From the NCBI GenBank assembly GCA_030146405.1, contig JASLBS010000084.1, positions 1-6,224 on the forward strand: a stretch of DNA of 6,224 nucleotides, given 5' to 3'. Source of the DNA: Arthrobacter sp. GTDB lineage: Bacteria; Actinomycetota; Actinomycetes; Actinomycetales; Micrococcaceae. Made by a program: the position numbers and the translations under genes. Below the pieces are notes generated by a model. It ran no database searches. It was not told the DNA's origin and worked only from the letters and a program-made list of their open reading frames with translations. Within the stretch, counting starts at the first letter, position 1. Each line of letters starts with the position of its first letter. Below are positions 1 to 6,146 of the stretch, one piece after another.

Positions 1-534
1 GTCCTCGTGCCGCTCGTGAACGTCATCTGCACGCTCGTGTTCGCGCGGTACGGGGCGGAGAAGCTGAGCCTCGGCGGGACTGCCCGGAGCATCGTCACCA
101 ATCCGTTGATCCTGGGCTGCGGGGTGGGCCTGCTCCTCAACGTCACCGGGATCGGGCTGCCACCGGGCCTCGCCGGCCTCGTGGGTGCACTCGGAAGTGC
201 GTCCCTGCCGCTCGGCCTCCTGTGCGTGGGTGCGGCGCTGGAACTCAGCAGCATCGGGCGGAACCTGGGGGCGGTGGGCCTGGCCACGGGGATCAAGTTC
301 CTGGTGCTGCCGGGACTGGGCATCGCGGGGTGCCTGCTGGTCGGCCTCACCGGTGAGGCCGCCGCCACGGTGATCCTCTTCCTGGCACTGCCCACGGCGT
401 CGTCCGCCTACGTGATGGCGCGGGCACTGGGTGGGGACGCACGCCTCATGGCCTCCACGATCACGCTGCAGACCGTGGCGGGTGTGCTGTACCTCCCCGT
501 GGTGCTGGTGGTCATCGGGGTGCTCACGGGCTGA
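1..534 (+). CDS. AEC (auxin efflux carrier) family transporter, C-terminal part
   Basis: Integral membrane permease of the AEC family (TC 2.A.69), whose members export or exchange small organic anions such as malate, or plant auxin; the substrate cannot be told here. The frame is open from base 1, so the gene begins outside the window and only the last 177 residues are present. They are almost entirely hydrophobic and form about five membrane segments. Family-typical stretches are visible: NPLILGCGVGLLLN near the middle, SLPLGLLCVGAALEL, and the C-terminal PTASSAYVMARALGGD followed by STITLQT, the usual last-helix region of AEC proteins. The GTG at base 7 is in frame but is not a credible start, because the N-terminal half of the fold would be missing. 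The stop is TGA at 532-534. No hairpin follows it, and the next gene begins 96 bases downstream with its own likely promoter. Confidence 0.85.
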   Translation, partial: VLVPLVNVICTLVFARYGAEKLSLGGTARSIVTNPLILGCGVGLLLNVTGIGLPPGLAGLVGALGSASLPLGLLCVGAALELSSIGRNLGAVGLATGIKFLVLPGLGIAGCLLVGLTGEAAATVILFLALPTASSAYVMARALGGDARLMASTITLQTVAGVLYLPVVLVVIGVLTG

Positions 535-562
535 GGCGCAGGATTTCGGTCAAGCCAACAGT

Positions 563-580
563 AAGCATGCTTGCTATCAT
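563..580 (+). promoter_or_regulatory. Probable extended -10 promoter with overlapping 10-bp palindrome, for the PRC-barrel gene
   Basis: TATCAT at 575-580 matches TATAAT in five of six positions and is preceded by TG and one base (572-574), the extended -10 arrangement. No convincing -35 box lies 16-18 bases upstream, which fits an extended -10 promoter. The perfect palindrome AAGCATGCTT (563-572) abuts and overlaps the TG element, so a dimeric regulator bound there would interfere with polymerase. Transcription would start near 587 and give a leader of about 45 bases before the ATG at 631. This is pattern-based; no regulator is identified. Confidence 0.4.
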
Positions 581-630
581 TCCGGCCGCACTTTACGGTG
601 AGAGGAAGCCAAACTCTCGAAAGGGCCATC

Positions 631-1470
631 ATGATCACGTTCGAACAGATGAAGGACTCCATGAACGCCGGCGCCAATGTGCTGAGCGAGGACGGAGCAG
701 TCCTCGGCGCCATGGGGCAGCTCTACGTCGACGACGCCACGGGGGAACCCAGCTGGGTCACCGTGAGCACGCACCCCTCGGGCAGCCCGGAATCGTTCGC
801 CCCGCTGGTGGGTGCCAGTCTGGACGGGCAGAACGTCCGCCTGCCCTACTCCCACGCCAAGGTCTACGAATCACCGAAGATGTCGCAGGACGGGCACCTC
901 AGCCCCGAGGAGGAGAAGCACCTCCTGCGCTACTACGGTCTGATGGAGGCCAAGGAGGGCGTGGACCCCGAAGCCCTCGCCGAAACCACCACGTCGCGCC
1001 GGAAGCACGACTTCGCGGACGCCCCTGCCGGCACCTCCTCGGCCGGTGATGACGGACCCTTCGAGATGACGCGGTCCGAAGAGGAACTGCGCGTGGGTAC
1101 CGAGCTCCGCGAGACCGAGCGCGTGCGCCTCGTCAAGCGCGTGGTCACCGAGGACGTCACCATGACGGTGCAGATCCGGCGGGAGGAGCTCGTGGTGGAG
1201 CGCGTACCCGTCAAGGACGGCAAGCCCCTCTACGACGACGGCGAGGGCACGTTCAGCAAGGCCGAGCGCGAGCGCCTGTACTCCGCCGTGGAGACCGCCT
1301 TCGCCGGTGACATCACCGAGGTGGTCCTGTACGAGGAGAGGCCTCGGGTGGAGATCGACGTGGTGCCGATCGAGCGCGTCCGGGTGAGCCGCGAGGTCCA
1401 CACGGAGGACGAGGTGGTCACCGGGCAGGTGCGCAAGGAGATCATCGAGACGGAGCGCGTGGAGCGCTAG
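631..1470 (+). CDS. PRC-barrel and DUF2382 (YsnF/AvaK-type) domain protein
   Basis: A 279-residue soluble, strongly acidic and charged protein. Residues about 10-100 form a PRC-barrel domain (start FEQMKDSMNAGANVLSEDG; WVTV and VRLPYSHAKV strands), a beta-barrel also found in RimM and photosynthetic reaction-centre H subunits. Residues about 101-146 are a linker. Residues about 147-279 match DUF2382, recognised by alternating Glu/Arg/Val strands. Two similar 30-residue stretches (163-192 and 248-277) share ERVR, TED, a Q-x-R-x-E core and a final ERV. This domain pair is common in actinobacteria and is often called stress-response protein YsnF; the molecular function is not known. The ATG at 631 is chosen because GAAAGGG (619-625) is a suitable ribosome site five bases upstream. 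The in-frame TTG at 571 would overlap the probable -10 box and lacks such a site. No signal peptide or membrane segment is seen, so it is likely cytoplasmic. It converges with the response-regulator gene. Confidence 0.85.
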   Translation: MITFEQMKDSMNAGANVLSEDGAVLGAMGQLYVDDATGEPSWVTVSTHPSGSPESFAPLVGASLDGQNVRLPYSHAKVYESPKMSQDGHLSPEEEKHLLRYYGLMEAKEGVDPEALAETTTSRRKHDFADAPAGTSSAGDDGPFEMTRSEEELRVGTELRETERVRLVKRVVTEDVTMTVQIRREELVVERVPVKDGKPLYDDGEGTFSKAERERLYSAVETAFAGDITEVVLYEERPRVEIDVVPIERVRVSREVHTEDEVVTGQVRKEIIETERVER

Positions 1471-1487
1471 TCCGGGATCAGACCCGA

Positions 1488-1529
1488 GCAGGGGCTCGTC
1501 AGCGTGGGTTCACGCTGACGAGCCCCTGC
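1488..1529. terminator. Perfect 19-bp inverted repeat, probable bidirectional terminator
   Basis: Arms at 1488-1506 (GCAGGGGCTCGTCAGCGTG) and 1511-1529 are exact reverse complements, separated by the four-base loop GGTT. GGGATC (1474-1479) and GATCCC (1532-1537) can add six outer pairs across an internal loop. It lies between the stops of two convergent genes, where a shared terminator is expected. No T-run follows on either strand, as is common in high-GC actinobacteria, so termination rests on the stem alone. The last nine codons and the stop of the response regulator (1499-1529) lie inside the structure. Confidence 0.75.
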
Positions 1530-2173
1530 CGGATCCCCCACAGCACGGCCTGCAGGCGGTCCCGGGCCCCCGTCTTCTGCAGCAGCCCGGCGAGGTGGTA
1601 CTTGATCGTGGTCTGCTCCACGAAGAGCTGCGCGGCCAGTTCCGCGTTCGAGAGGCCCCGGGCCAGCATCTGCAGCACTTCCAGCTCACGTGCCGTCAGG
1701 GGTACCGGGAGCTGGGGTGGAGGCACGCTCGCCGGGCCGGTGTCCGCCCGGCGCTGACCGAATTCCCGGAGGATCCGGCGGGTCAGGCGCTGATCGAGGG
1801 TACCGTCGCCCCGTGCCACCGATCGCACGGCGTTCAGGAGCGTGTCCTCGTCCGCTCCCTTGAGGAGGAAGCCCGCTGCGCCCGCCTCGAGGGCCGCGAA
1901 GATGTCCTCGTCGATGTCGAACGTCGTCAGGATCAGGATCTCGCTGGAGAGTTCGGCGTCGGCGGTGATCATGGCGGTCGCCGCGATACCGTCCAGGACC
2001 GGCATGCGGATGTCCATGCAGATCACGTCGGGCTGCAGTTCCCGCGCGAGCCGGACGGCCTCGGCACCGTCACCCGCCTCACCGACCACCGAGAGGCCTT
2101 CTGCGGAGCCGAGCAGGATGGACAGGCCGGTGCGCACGATCACCTGATCGTCCACCACGAGGACGCGGATCAT
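1499..2173 (-). CDS. NarL/LuxR-family response regulator
   Basis: Cytoplasmic transcription factor of 224 residues, the output partner of the kinase encoded just upstream. The N-terminal receiver domain (residues 2-118) has all key residues: acidic pair D8-D9, phosphoacceptor D54 in VICMDIRMPVLDG, switch T83 in LILTTFD, and K105 in FLLKG. After a proline-rich linker (about 143-158), residues about 158-222 form a LuxR/GerE helix-turn-helix (PLTARELEVLQMLARGLSNAE, then TTIKYHLAGLLQKTGARDR). Length and architecture are typical of the family. The ATG at 2173 is chosen because MIRVLVVDD is the standard N-terminus. It overlaps the kinase TGA as ATGA, and GGAGG lies 12 bases upstream at 2190-2186. 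The 16 residues open upstream are kinase sequence in another frame. The target promoters are unknown; autoregulation of the operon is common in such systems. Confidence 0.92.
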   Translation of the reverse strand: MIRVLVVDDQVIVRTGLSILLGSAEGLSVVGEAGDGAEAVRLARELQPDVICMDIRMPVLDGIAATAMITADAELSSEILILTTFDIDEDIFAALEAGAAGFLLKGADEDTLLNAVRSVARGDGTLDQRLTRRILREFGQRRADTGPASVPPPQLPVPLTARELEVLQMLARGLSNAELAAQLFVEQTTIKYHLAGLLQKTGARDRLQAVLWGIRQGLVSVNPR

Positions 2174-3483
2174 CGGCGGGATCCACCTCCGGGCCGGGGG
2201 ACCCGCAGGACATTGCGCCACCCGCCGTTCTCCGACGGTCCGGTGCTGAGGTCCGCACCGATCAGTTCGGCCCGCTCGTTCATCCCGACGAGCCCGTACC
2301 CACGCCCGTCGCCACGGCGCCCGTCCGCCGTCGGGCGTACTTCCATGTCCGGTCCGGGTGCTTCGTTGTCCACGAGCACCACCATCTCATCCGGGGAGTA
2401 CTCGAGAGACACGGAACACCGGGCGCCGGGTGCGTGACGGGCGGAATTCGCGAGTGATTCCTGCACCATGCGGTACACGGAGGCCTCCGCGAGGGGCCCC
2501 AGCCGGAAGGGTTCGCCCGCTTCGGTGTAGCTGACGCGCTGACCCCGTCGCTCCGCCGTCCCGACCAGTTCCGGCAGGTCCCCGACGCCCGGACTTCCCA
2601 CGGGAGTGCGCCCGGCGTCGTCCCGGTCATCGGCGTCCGGCCGCAGCAGGCCCACCGTCCCGCGCAGGTCCACCATGGTGGCGCGTGCCTCCTGTTCGAG
2701 CTCCCGCAGCATGGAGCGGCTGCGTGCCGGGTCCGAATCGATGAGGGCGCCCGCGGCCTGGGCGCTCACGATGATCCCCGAGAGGTGGTGCCCGGCGATG
2801 TCGTGCAGCTCGCGGGCCAGGGCGGTGCGCTCGGCCCTCCGCCCCTGGTCCGCGAGGTAGGTGCGCTCGCGGTCGCCGAACGCCTTCTTCTCGCGGGCTG
2901 CGCCGGCGAGCTGCTCACGGCCGAGGGCGAGTTCGGCGACCACGGCGGGGGCCATGTACTCGATCAGCAGCCGTGCAGCCGCGACGCCCACCACCGCTGC
3001 CGGGGGCAGGGAACCGCCGAGGAGCGCCGCGAAGAAGGCGACGGTGGTGCTGATGACCGCGAGCACGGCGATCGTCCAGTACGCCCGTGCCCGCTGGGCC
3101 CGGCGTACCAGGGTGAAGACCGAGATCATCACGGCGAGGCTGCCGATCCCCAGTTCCGCACCGCTCATGGCGAGCAGCGCGCAGTGCAGCAGCACCACGA
3201 GGGTGGCGGACGTGACCGGCCGGGTGTGGCGCACCAGCAGGGCGAGTGCCTGACCGATCACGAGCGCGGCCTGCACCGACGCGAGAATCCATCCGGGGTC
3301 GGGCTCCAGCACCCCGCCGACGCCGGCCACGAGGTGGATGAGCGCCACTGCGAGGACCAGCATCGGCGGCAGCAGGGGCCGTCGTCGTTCGTTCTGCCCG
3401 TCGGGCGTGATCCTTCGCACGGGACGAGTCAACCACGCCCGTACCGGTGCCCGCCGCACACCGGTGCTGTCATGGCCGGTCAC
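2170..3483 (-). CDS. NarL-type membrane sensor histidine kinase (HisKA_3)
   Basis: Sensor kinase of 437 residues that autophosphorylates on His and passes the phosphate to the regulator encoded downstream. A basic N-terminus (1-38) precedes five or six hydrophobic segments (about 40-59, 67-84, 90-107, 112-126, 135-155, 160-175), with almost no extracellular loop. It has no PAS or GAF domain. A charged coiled stretch (about 184-218) leads to the HisKA_3 dimerisation domain with ARELHDIAGHHLSGI, so H227 is the phosphoacceptor. The ATPase domain shows the N-box QESLANSARHAPG (N346), DNEAPG (D372) and GRGYGLVGMNERAELIG (about 393-409). The frame stays open far upstream into the hydrolase gene, but that part is low-complexity Arg-rich shadow. 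The chosen GTG at 3483 overlaps the hydrolase stop as GTGA. No strong ribosome site precedes it, consistent with coupled reinitiation. The signal sensed is unknown; membrane-embedded sensors of this shape often respond to envelope stress. Confidence 0.88.
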   Translation of the reverse strand: MTGHDSTGVRRAPVRAWLTRPVRRITPDGQNERRRPLLPPMLVLAVALIHLVAGVGGVLEPDPGWILASVQAALVIGQALALLVRHTRPVTSATLVVLLHCALLAMSGAELGIGSLAVMISVFTLVRRAQRARAYWTIAVLAVISTTVAFFAALLGGSLPPAAVVGVAAARLLIEYMAPAVVAELALGREQLAGAAREKKAFGDRERTYLADQGRRAERTALARELHDIAGHHLSGIIVSAQAAGALIDSDPARSRSMLRELEQEARATMVDLRGTVGLLRPDADDRDDAGRTPVGSPGVGDLPELVGTAERRGQRVSYTEAGEPFRLGPLAEASVYRMVQESLANSARHAPGARCSVSLEYSPDEMVVLVDNEAPGPDMEVRPTADGRRGDGRGYGLVGMNERAELIGADLSTGPSENGGWRNVLRVPRPGGGSRR

Positions 3484-4748
3484 TGGGCCGCCCACAGGAG
3501 CTCGTCGAGGACGTCGACCACGATCCGGTACCCGTCCATGAGCTTCTCGTCGTCGGCGGGGTCGATGATCGCCCAGGGGAGGGCGCCCACCGCGATGGTG
3601 ACGGCCGTGCCGTCGGGGCCCACGGCGTTGCGGGTCTGCGTGCCCGGGATGTCGCCGCCGTGACCCCAGGAGAGGCTTCCGTCGCGCAGCGGGAAGCTCT
3701 GCAGTCCCAGCCCGTAGGTGGCCTCCGGCCACAGCTCGTCCCCCGCGGGTACCCCACGCTGCATCTCCGCGAGGCTCTCCTGGCTGGTCAGGTCCCCACG
3801 GAGGAGTGCCTGCATGAAGGTGTTCAGCTCGCTCGGCGTGGACACCATGGCGCCGGCGGACCAGGCGAAGGAGGTGTCCAGGGTGCTGATCTCCCGGAGG
3901 TCACCAGCGGTGTCCACGTGATAACCGAGGGCGTGCTCTCCCCGCAGTTCCTGCTCACCCGGCACGGGCAGGTAGGTGTCCGACAGGTGGAGCGGTTCCA
4001 CGATGCGGCGGTCGATCTCCTCGTACAGCGGCCGTTCCGTGGTCCTCTCGATGAGGAGCCCGAGCACCAGGTAGTTGGTGTTGCTGTACTCCCACTTCTC
4101 GCCCGGCGCGAAGACCGCCGGTTTCGCCAGGGCCAGGTCCAGCATGTCCCGCGGGGACACGTAGGTGTGCTGGGCGCCGAAAGCATCGGCGGCCACCTGG
4201 TCGACGTACTCGGGCAGTCCGCTGGTGTGCTGCAGCAGCTGGTGCACCGTGATGCCCGCGCCGTCGATCCCCTCGCCCGTCACCAGGCCCGGCAGGTAGG
4301 TCTCCACGGGTTCGTCCAGTGCGATGACCCCTTCGTCCACGAGTTGCATCACCACGGTGCTGACGAACATCTTGGTGTTGCTCGCGATCCGCACCTGCCC
4401 GTCCACGGGTGCCGGTGCGGCGGTGGCGAGGTTCCCGGTGCCGAGGGCCACCTCGGTGGTGCGGCCCTGAGGGTCGGTGACGGCCACCGACGCGGACGGG
4501 TACCCCGCGTCGATGAGCTTCTGCAGTTGCGCCCGGGCGAACTCGGTGCCCTGCTCGGTTCCCTGGGACGGCGCGCCGGTCGCGGTATCAGTGGCAGTGG
4601 CGGAGACAGGGGCTCCGGCGGAAGCCGGCTCGAGTGCGCCGGACTGCAGCCAGACGGTGCCGGTGCCGGCCGTGACGGCAGCGGCGAGGGCGACGGCGGT
4701 CCAGCGGGTGCGCAGGGACCGCGCCGGGTGGGTCGAGGTGCTGGTCAT
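3480..4748 (-). CDS. Secreted serine hydrolase, R61 DD-peptidase / class C beta-lactamase family
   Basis: A 422-residue exported enzyme of the serine beta-lactamase-like family (PF00144). The three active-site motifs are present: S123-N-T-K126 (nucleophile and base), Y221-S-N223, and H363-G-G365 as the KTG/HTG equivalent. Surrounding stretches such as MQLVDEGVIALDEPVETYLPG, TVHQLLQHTSGLPEY and YSNTNYLVLGLLIE resemble Streptomyces R61 D-alanyl-D-alanine carboxypeptidase, so action on peptidoglycan stem peptides is the best guess; esterase or beta-lactamase activity cannot be excluded. The N-terminus has Arg-rich residues 10-15, a hydrophobic core (about 17-33) and a possible cleavage site after ASA (44), then an Ala/Thr-rich linker to about 68. 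There is no C-terminal anchor. The ATG at 4748 has GGAAGGA seven bases upstream. It is the first gene of an operon with the kinase and regulator. The leader upstream holds two GC-rich hairpins. Confidence 0.88.
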   Translation of the reverse strand: MTSTSTHPARSLRTRWTAVALAAAVTAGTGTVWLQSGALEPASAGAPVSATATDTATGAPSQGTEQGTEFARAQLQKLIDAGYPSASVAVTDPQGRTTEVALGTGNLATAAPAPVDGQVRIASNTKMFVSTVVMQLVDEGVIALDEPVETYLPGLVTGEGIDGAGITVHQLLQHTSGLPEYVDQVAADAFGAQHTYVSPRDMLDLALAKPAVFAPGEKWEYSNTNYLVLGLLIERTTERPLYEEIDRRIVEPLHLSDTYLPVPGEQELRGEHALGYHVDTAGDLREISTLDTSFAWSAGAMVSTPSELNTFMQALLRGDLTSQESLAEMQRGVPAGDELWPEATYGLGLQSFPLRDGSLSWGHGGDIPGTQTRNAVGPDGTAVTIAVGALPWAIIDPADDEKLMDGYRIVVDVLDELLWAAQ

Positions 4749-4808
4749 GATGGTGTCCTTCCGGGGGTTTGTTATGTCTTCCAGCCTGCCCGGGACGCTC
4801 CCTGCGCG

Positions 4809-4822
4809 CCCCGGCCGCGGGG
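4809..4822. repeat. Short GC-only hairpin next to the larger inverted repeat
   Basis: CCCCG (4809-4813) can pair with CGGGG (4818-4822) around a four-base loop. It lies three bases from the 14-bp inverted repeat at 4826-4857. In an RNA transcribed toward the hydrolase gene the two would form adjacent stems. In GC-rich DNA such a short stem can arise by chance. Confidence 0.4.
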
Positions 4823-4825
4823 ACA

Positions 4826-4857
4826 GTCCGGCACTGGCCGGATGGCCAGTGCCGGAC
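4826..4857. repeat. Perfect 14-bp inverted repeat in the divergent intergenic region
   Basis: GTCCGGCACTGGCC (4826-4839) and its exact reverse complement (4844-4857) flank the loop GGAT. It lies 78 bases before the hydrolase ATG and between two divergently read genes, so it does not follow the end of any gene. It has no T-run. It could be a structured 5' leader (attenuator or stabilising stem) of the hydrolase-kinase-regulator transcript, or a DNA operator. The sequence does not decide between these. Confidence 0.7.
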
Positions 4858-4917
4858 GTGGCACCGGTGCGGACATCGGGTTTCTAATACGTCACAAACA
4901 TGTTCGCTAATGACTGC

Positions 4918-4936
4918 TAAGGTAAGCCTTACCTGC
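4918..4936 (+). promoter_or_regulatory. Iron box: DtxR/IdeR/DmdR-type operator
   Basis: AGGTAAG-C-CTTACCT (4920-4934) is a perfect 7+1+7 palindrome. Aligned to the 19-base DtxR/IdeR consensus TTAGGTTAGCCTAACCTAA, positions 4918-4936 agree at 15 of 19. Iron-loaded DtxR-family repressors bind such sites and block transcription of iron-uptake genes, which fits the siderophore-binding-protein gene starting at 5004. A weak -10-like TAAGGT (4918-4923), with CAAACA 17 bases upstream (4895-4900), may be the promoter hidden by the repressor; that pairing is uncertain. Whether the divergent hydrolase operon, 170 bases away, is also affected is unknown. Confidence 0.75.
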
Positions 4937-5003
4937 CGCTCCAGAGGTCGATCCGACCGGTAGCAGTTCGGTATCGTCTGATCGAATTCCCCGGAAGGAT
5001 CCC

Positions 5004-6029
5004 ATGCTTCGCGCCCCCAGACTCCTCGCCCTCACTGCAGCGGCAACTCTCACGATCGGCCTCGCGGCCTGCTCCACTCCTGCCGGTGAGGCTGCCCCGG
5101 CTGCGTCGGGCGAGGGCTTCGAGCCCATCACCATCGAGCACGCACTCGGCACCACCACCATCCCGGAGAAGCCGGAGCGCATCGCGACCGTCTCCTGGGC
5201 CAACCAGGAGGTGCCGCTGGCCCTCGGCGTGGTGCCCGTCGGCATGGCGGCCGTCACCTTCGGGGACGACGACGGCGACGGCATCCTCCCCTGGGTCTCG
5301 GAGAAGCTCGACGAACTCGGGGGAGAGACGCCGGTCCTGTTCGACGAGACCGACGGCATCGACTTCGAAGCCGTGGCGGACACCAACCCCGATGTGATCC
5401 TCGCGGCCTACTCGGGCCTGACGCAGGAGGACTACGACACCCTCAGTGAGATCGCCCCCGTCGTCGCCTTCCCCGAAACCGCCTGGGGAACCCCGTGGCG
5501 CGAGATGATCGAGCTCAACAGCGCGGGGATGGGGATGGCCGAGGAGGGCGAGGCGCTCGTCGCGGACCTGGACACGCAGATCAGCGACGCCGTCGCGGAG
5601 TTCCCGGACATCGCCGGCAAGAAGACCATGTTCATGACCCACGTGGACCCCACGGACCTCAGCGAGGTCAGCTACTACACCACGCACGACACCCGGGCCA
5701 TGTTCTTCGAGGACCTGGACCTCGCGACTCCCGAGAGCGTCGCCACGGCGTCGGCGGAGACCGATCTCTTCTCCGGCACCATCAGCACGGAGCGGGCCGA
5801 TGTGCTCGACGACGTCGACATCATCGTCACCTACGGGGACGATGAGCTCGTGAACACCCTCGAAGCCGACCCGCTGCTCTCCCAGGTCCCCGCCGTCGCC
5901 AACAAGGCGATCGTGAACCTGCCCGGCACCACACCGCTCGGCACCGCGGCGAACCCCACACCCCTGTCCATCTCCTGGGTGCTCGAGGACTACCTGGCGC
6001 TCATCTCGGACGCAGCGAACAAGTCGTAG
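5004..6029 (+). CDS. Iron-siderophore ABC transporter substrate-binding lipoprotein
   Basis: A 341-residue class III periplasmic-binding-like protein (FecB/FepB/FhuD type, PF01497) that would capture ferric siderophore outside the cell and hand it to a FecCD-type permease. The signal peptide MLRAPRLLALTAAATLTIGL ends in the lipobox L20-A-A-C23, so the mature protein is lipid-anchored at C23. An Ala/Gly/Glu linker (about 24-38) precedes the binding domain (about 55-310). Typical stretches are KPERIATVSWANQEVPLALG, NPDVILAAYSGLTQEDYDTL with EIAPVVAF, and the second-lobe DVDIIVTYGDDEL with AIVNLPG. The ATG at 5004 has GGAAGGA four bases upstream (4993-4999). The iron box 68 bases upstream indicates repression by iron. 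No permease or ATPase gene follows in the window, so the partners must lie elsewhere. The chelated substrate (siderophore type or haem) cannot be named. Confidence 0.9.
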   Translation: MLRAPRLLALTAAATLTIGLAACSTPAGEAAPAASGEGFEPITIEHALGTTTIPEKPERIATVSWANQEVPLALGVVPVGMAAVTFGDDDGDGILPWVSEKLDELGGETPVLFDETDGIDFEAVADTNPDVILAAYSGLTQEDYDTLSEIAPVVAFPETAWGTPWREMIELNSAGMGMAEEGEALVADLDTQISDAVAEFPDIAGKKTMFMTHVDPTDLSEVSYYTTHDTRAMFFEDLDLATPESVATASAETDLFSGTISTERADVLDDVDIIVTYGDDELVNTLEADPLLSQVPAVANKAIVNLPGTTPLGTAANPTPLSISWVLEDYLALISDAANKS

Positions 6030-6065
6030 TGTCACATCCAGTTCTGAAGACGAAGATGAGAACCA

Positions 6066-6094
6066 CCACGCGCCTGGCATAATAGGCAGAGTGG
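6066..6094 (+). terminator. Weak imperfect hairpin after the binding-protein gene
   Basis: CCAC (6066-6069) can pair with GTGG (6091-6094), and GCCT (6072-6075) with AGGC (6084-6087), leaving small internal loops and an eight-base loop. It starts 36 bases after the stop of the binding-protein gene and is the only stem there. The stem is short and no T-run follows. The loop also contains CATAAT (6078-6083), which resembles a -10 box without a matching -35. Treat it as a weak candidate only. Confidence 0.25.
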
Positions 6095-6124
6095 TAGATA
6101 CGGTCAACACAGCGCGAGATATAG

Positions 6125-6146
6125 CCCACGTAATATGGAACGTGGG
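6125..6146. repeat. 7-bp inverted repeat just before the last gene
   Basis: CCCACGT (6125-6131) and ACGTGGG (6140-6146) are exact reverse complements around an eight-base AT-rich centre. It sits immediately upstream of the ribosome site at 6149-6155 of the partial gene at the right edge. It could be an operator or an RNA stem controlling that gene. Confidence 0.45.

Noticed and set aside
571..630. TTG start at 571 for the PRC-barrel gene
   Set aside because: It lies within the likely extended -10 element and has no ribosome site. The ATG at 631 has one and begins where the domain begins.
871..1401. Open frame on the - strand opposite the PRC-barrel/DUF2382 gene
   Set aside because: His/Leu/Gly-rich shadow of a recognised protein; no ribosome site or family signature seen.
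1595..2437. Open frame on the + strand, 280 codons, opposite the response regulator and kinase end
   Set aside because: It crosses the junction of two well-supported genes on the other strand and shows no recognisable domain.
3484..3732. N-terminal extension of the kinase frame into the hydrolase gene
   Set aside because: The extension is Arg/Pro/Gly-rich shadow sequence. Starting at GTG 3483 gives a normal kinase length and the overlapping GTGA junction.
3447..4910. Long open frame on the + strand, 487 codons, opposite the hydrolase gene
   Set aside because: Its translation is His/Gly/Arg/Val-rich without family resemblance, and it mirrors the hydrolase, which has a signal peptide and all three active-site motifs. 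It is a high-GC antisense shadow.
6056..6082. Eight-codon frame MRTTTRLA with three Thr codons before a weak hairpin, like an attenuation leader peptide
   Set aside because: It is too short to distinguish from chance, the hairpin is weak, and the following gene has no visible link to threonine.
4929..6110. Open frame on the - strand, 393 codons, opposite the binding-protein gene
   Set aside because: Low-complexity Val/Gly/Arg/Asp composition, and antisense to a well-recognised lipoprotein with lipobox and ribosome site.
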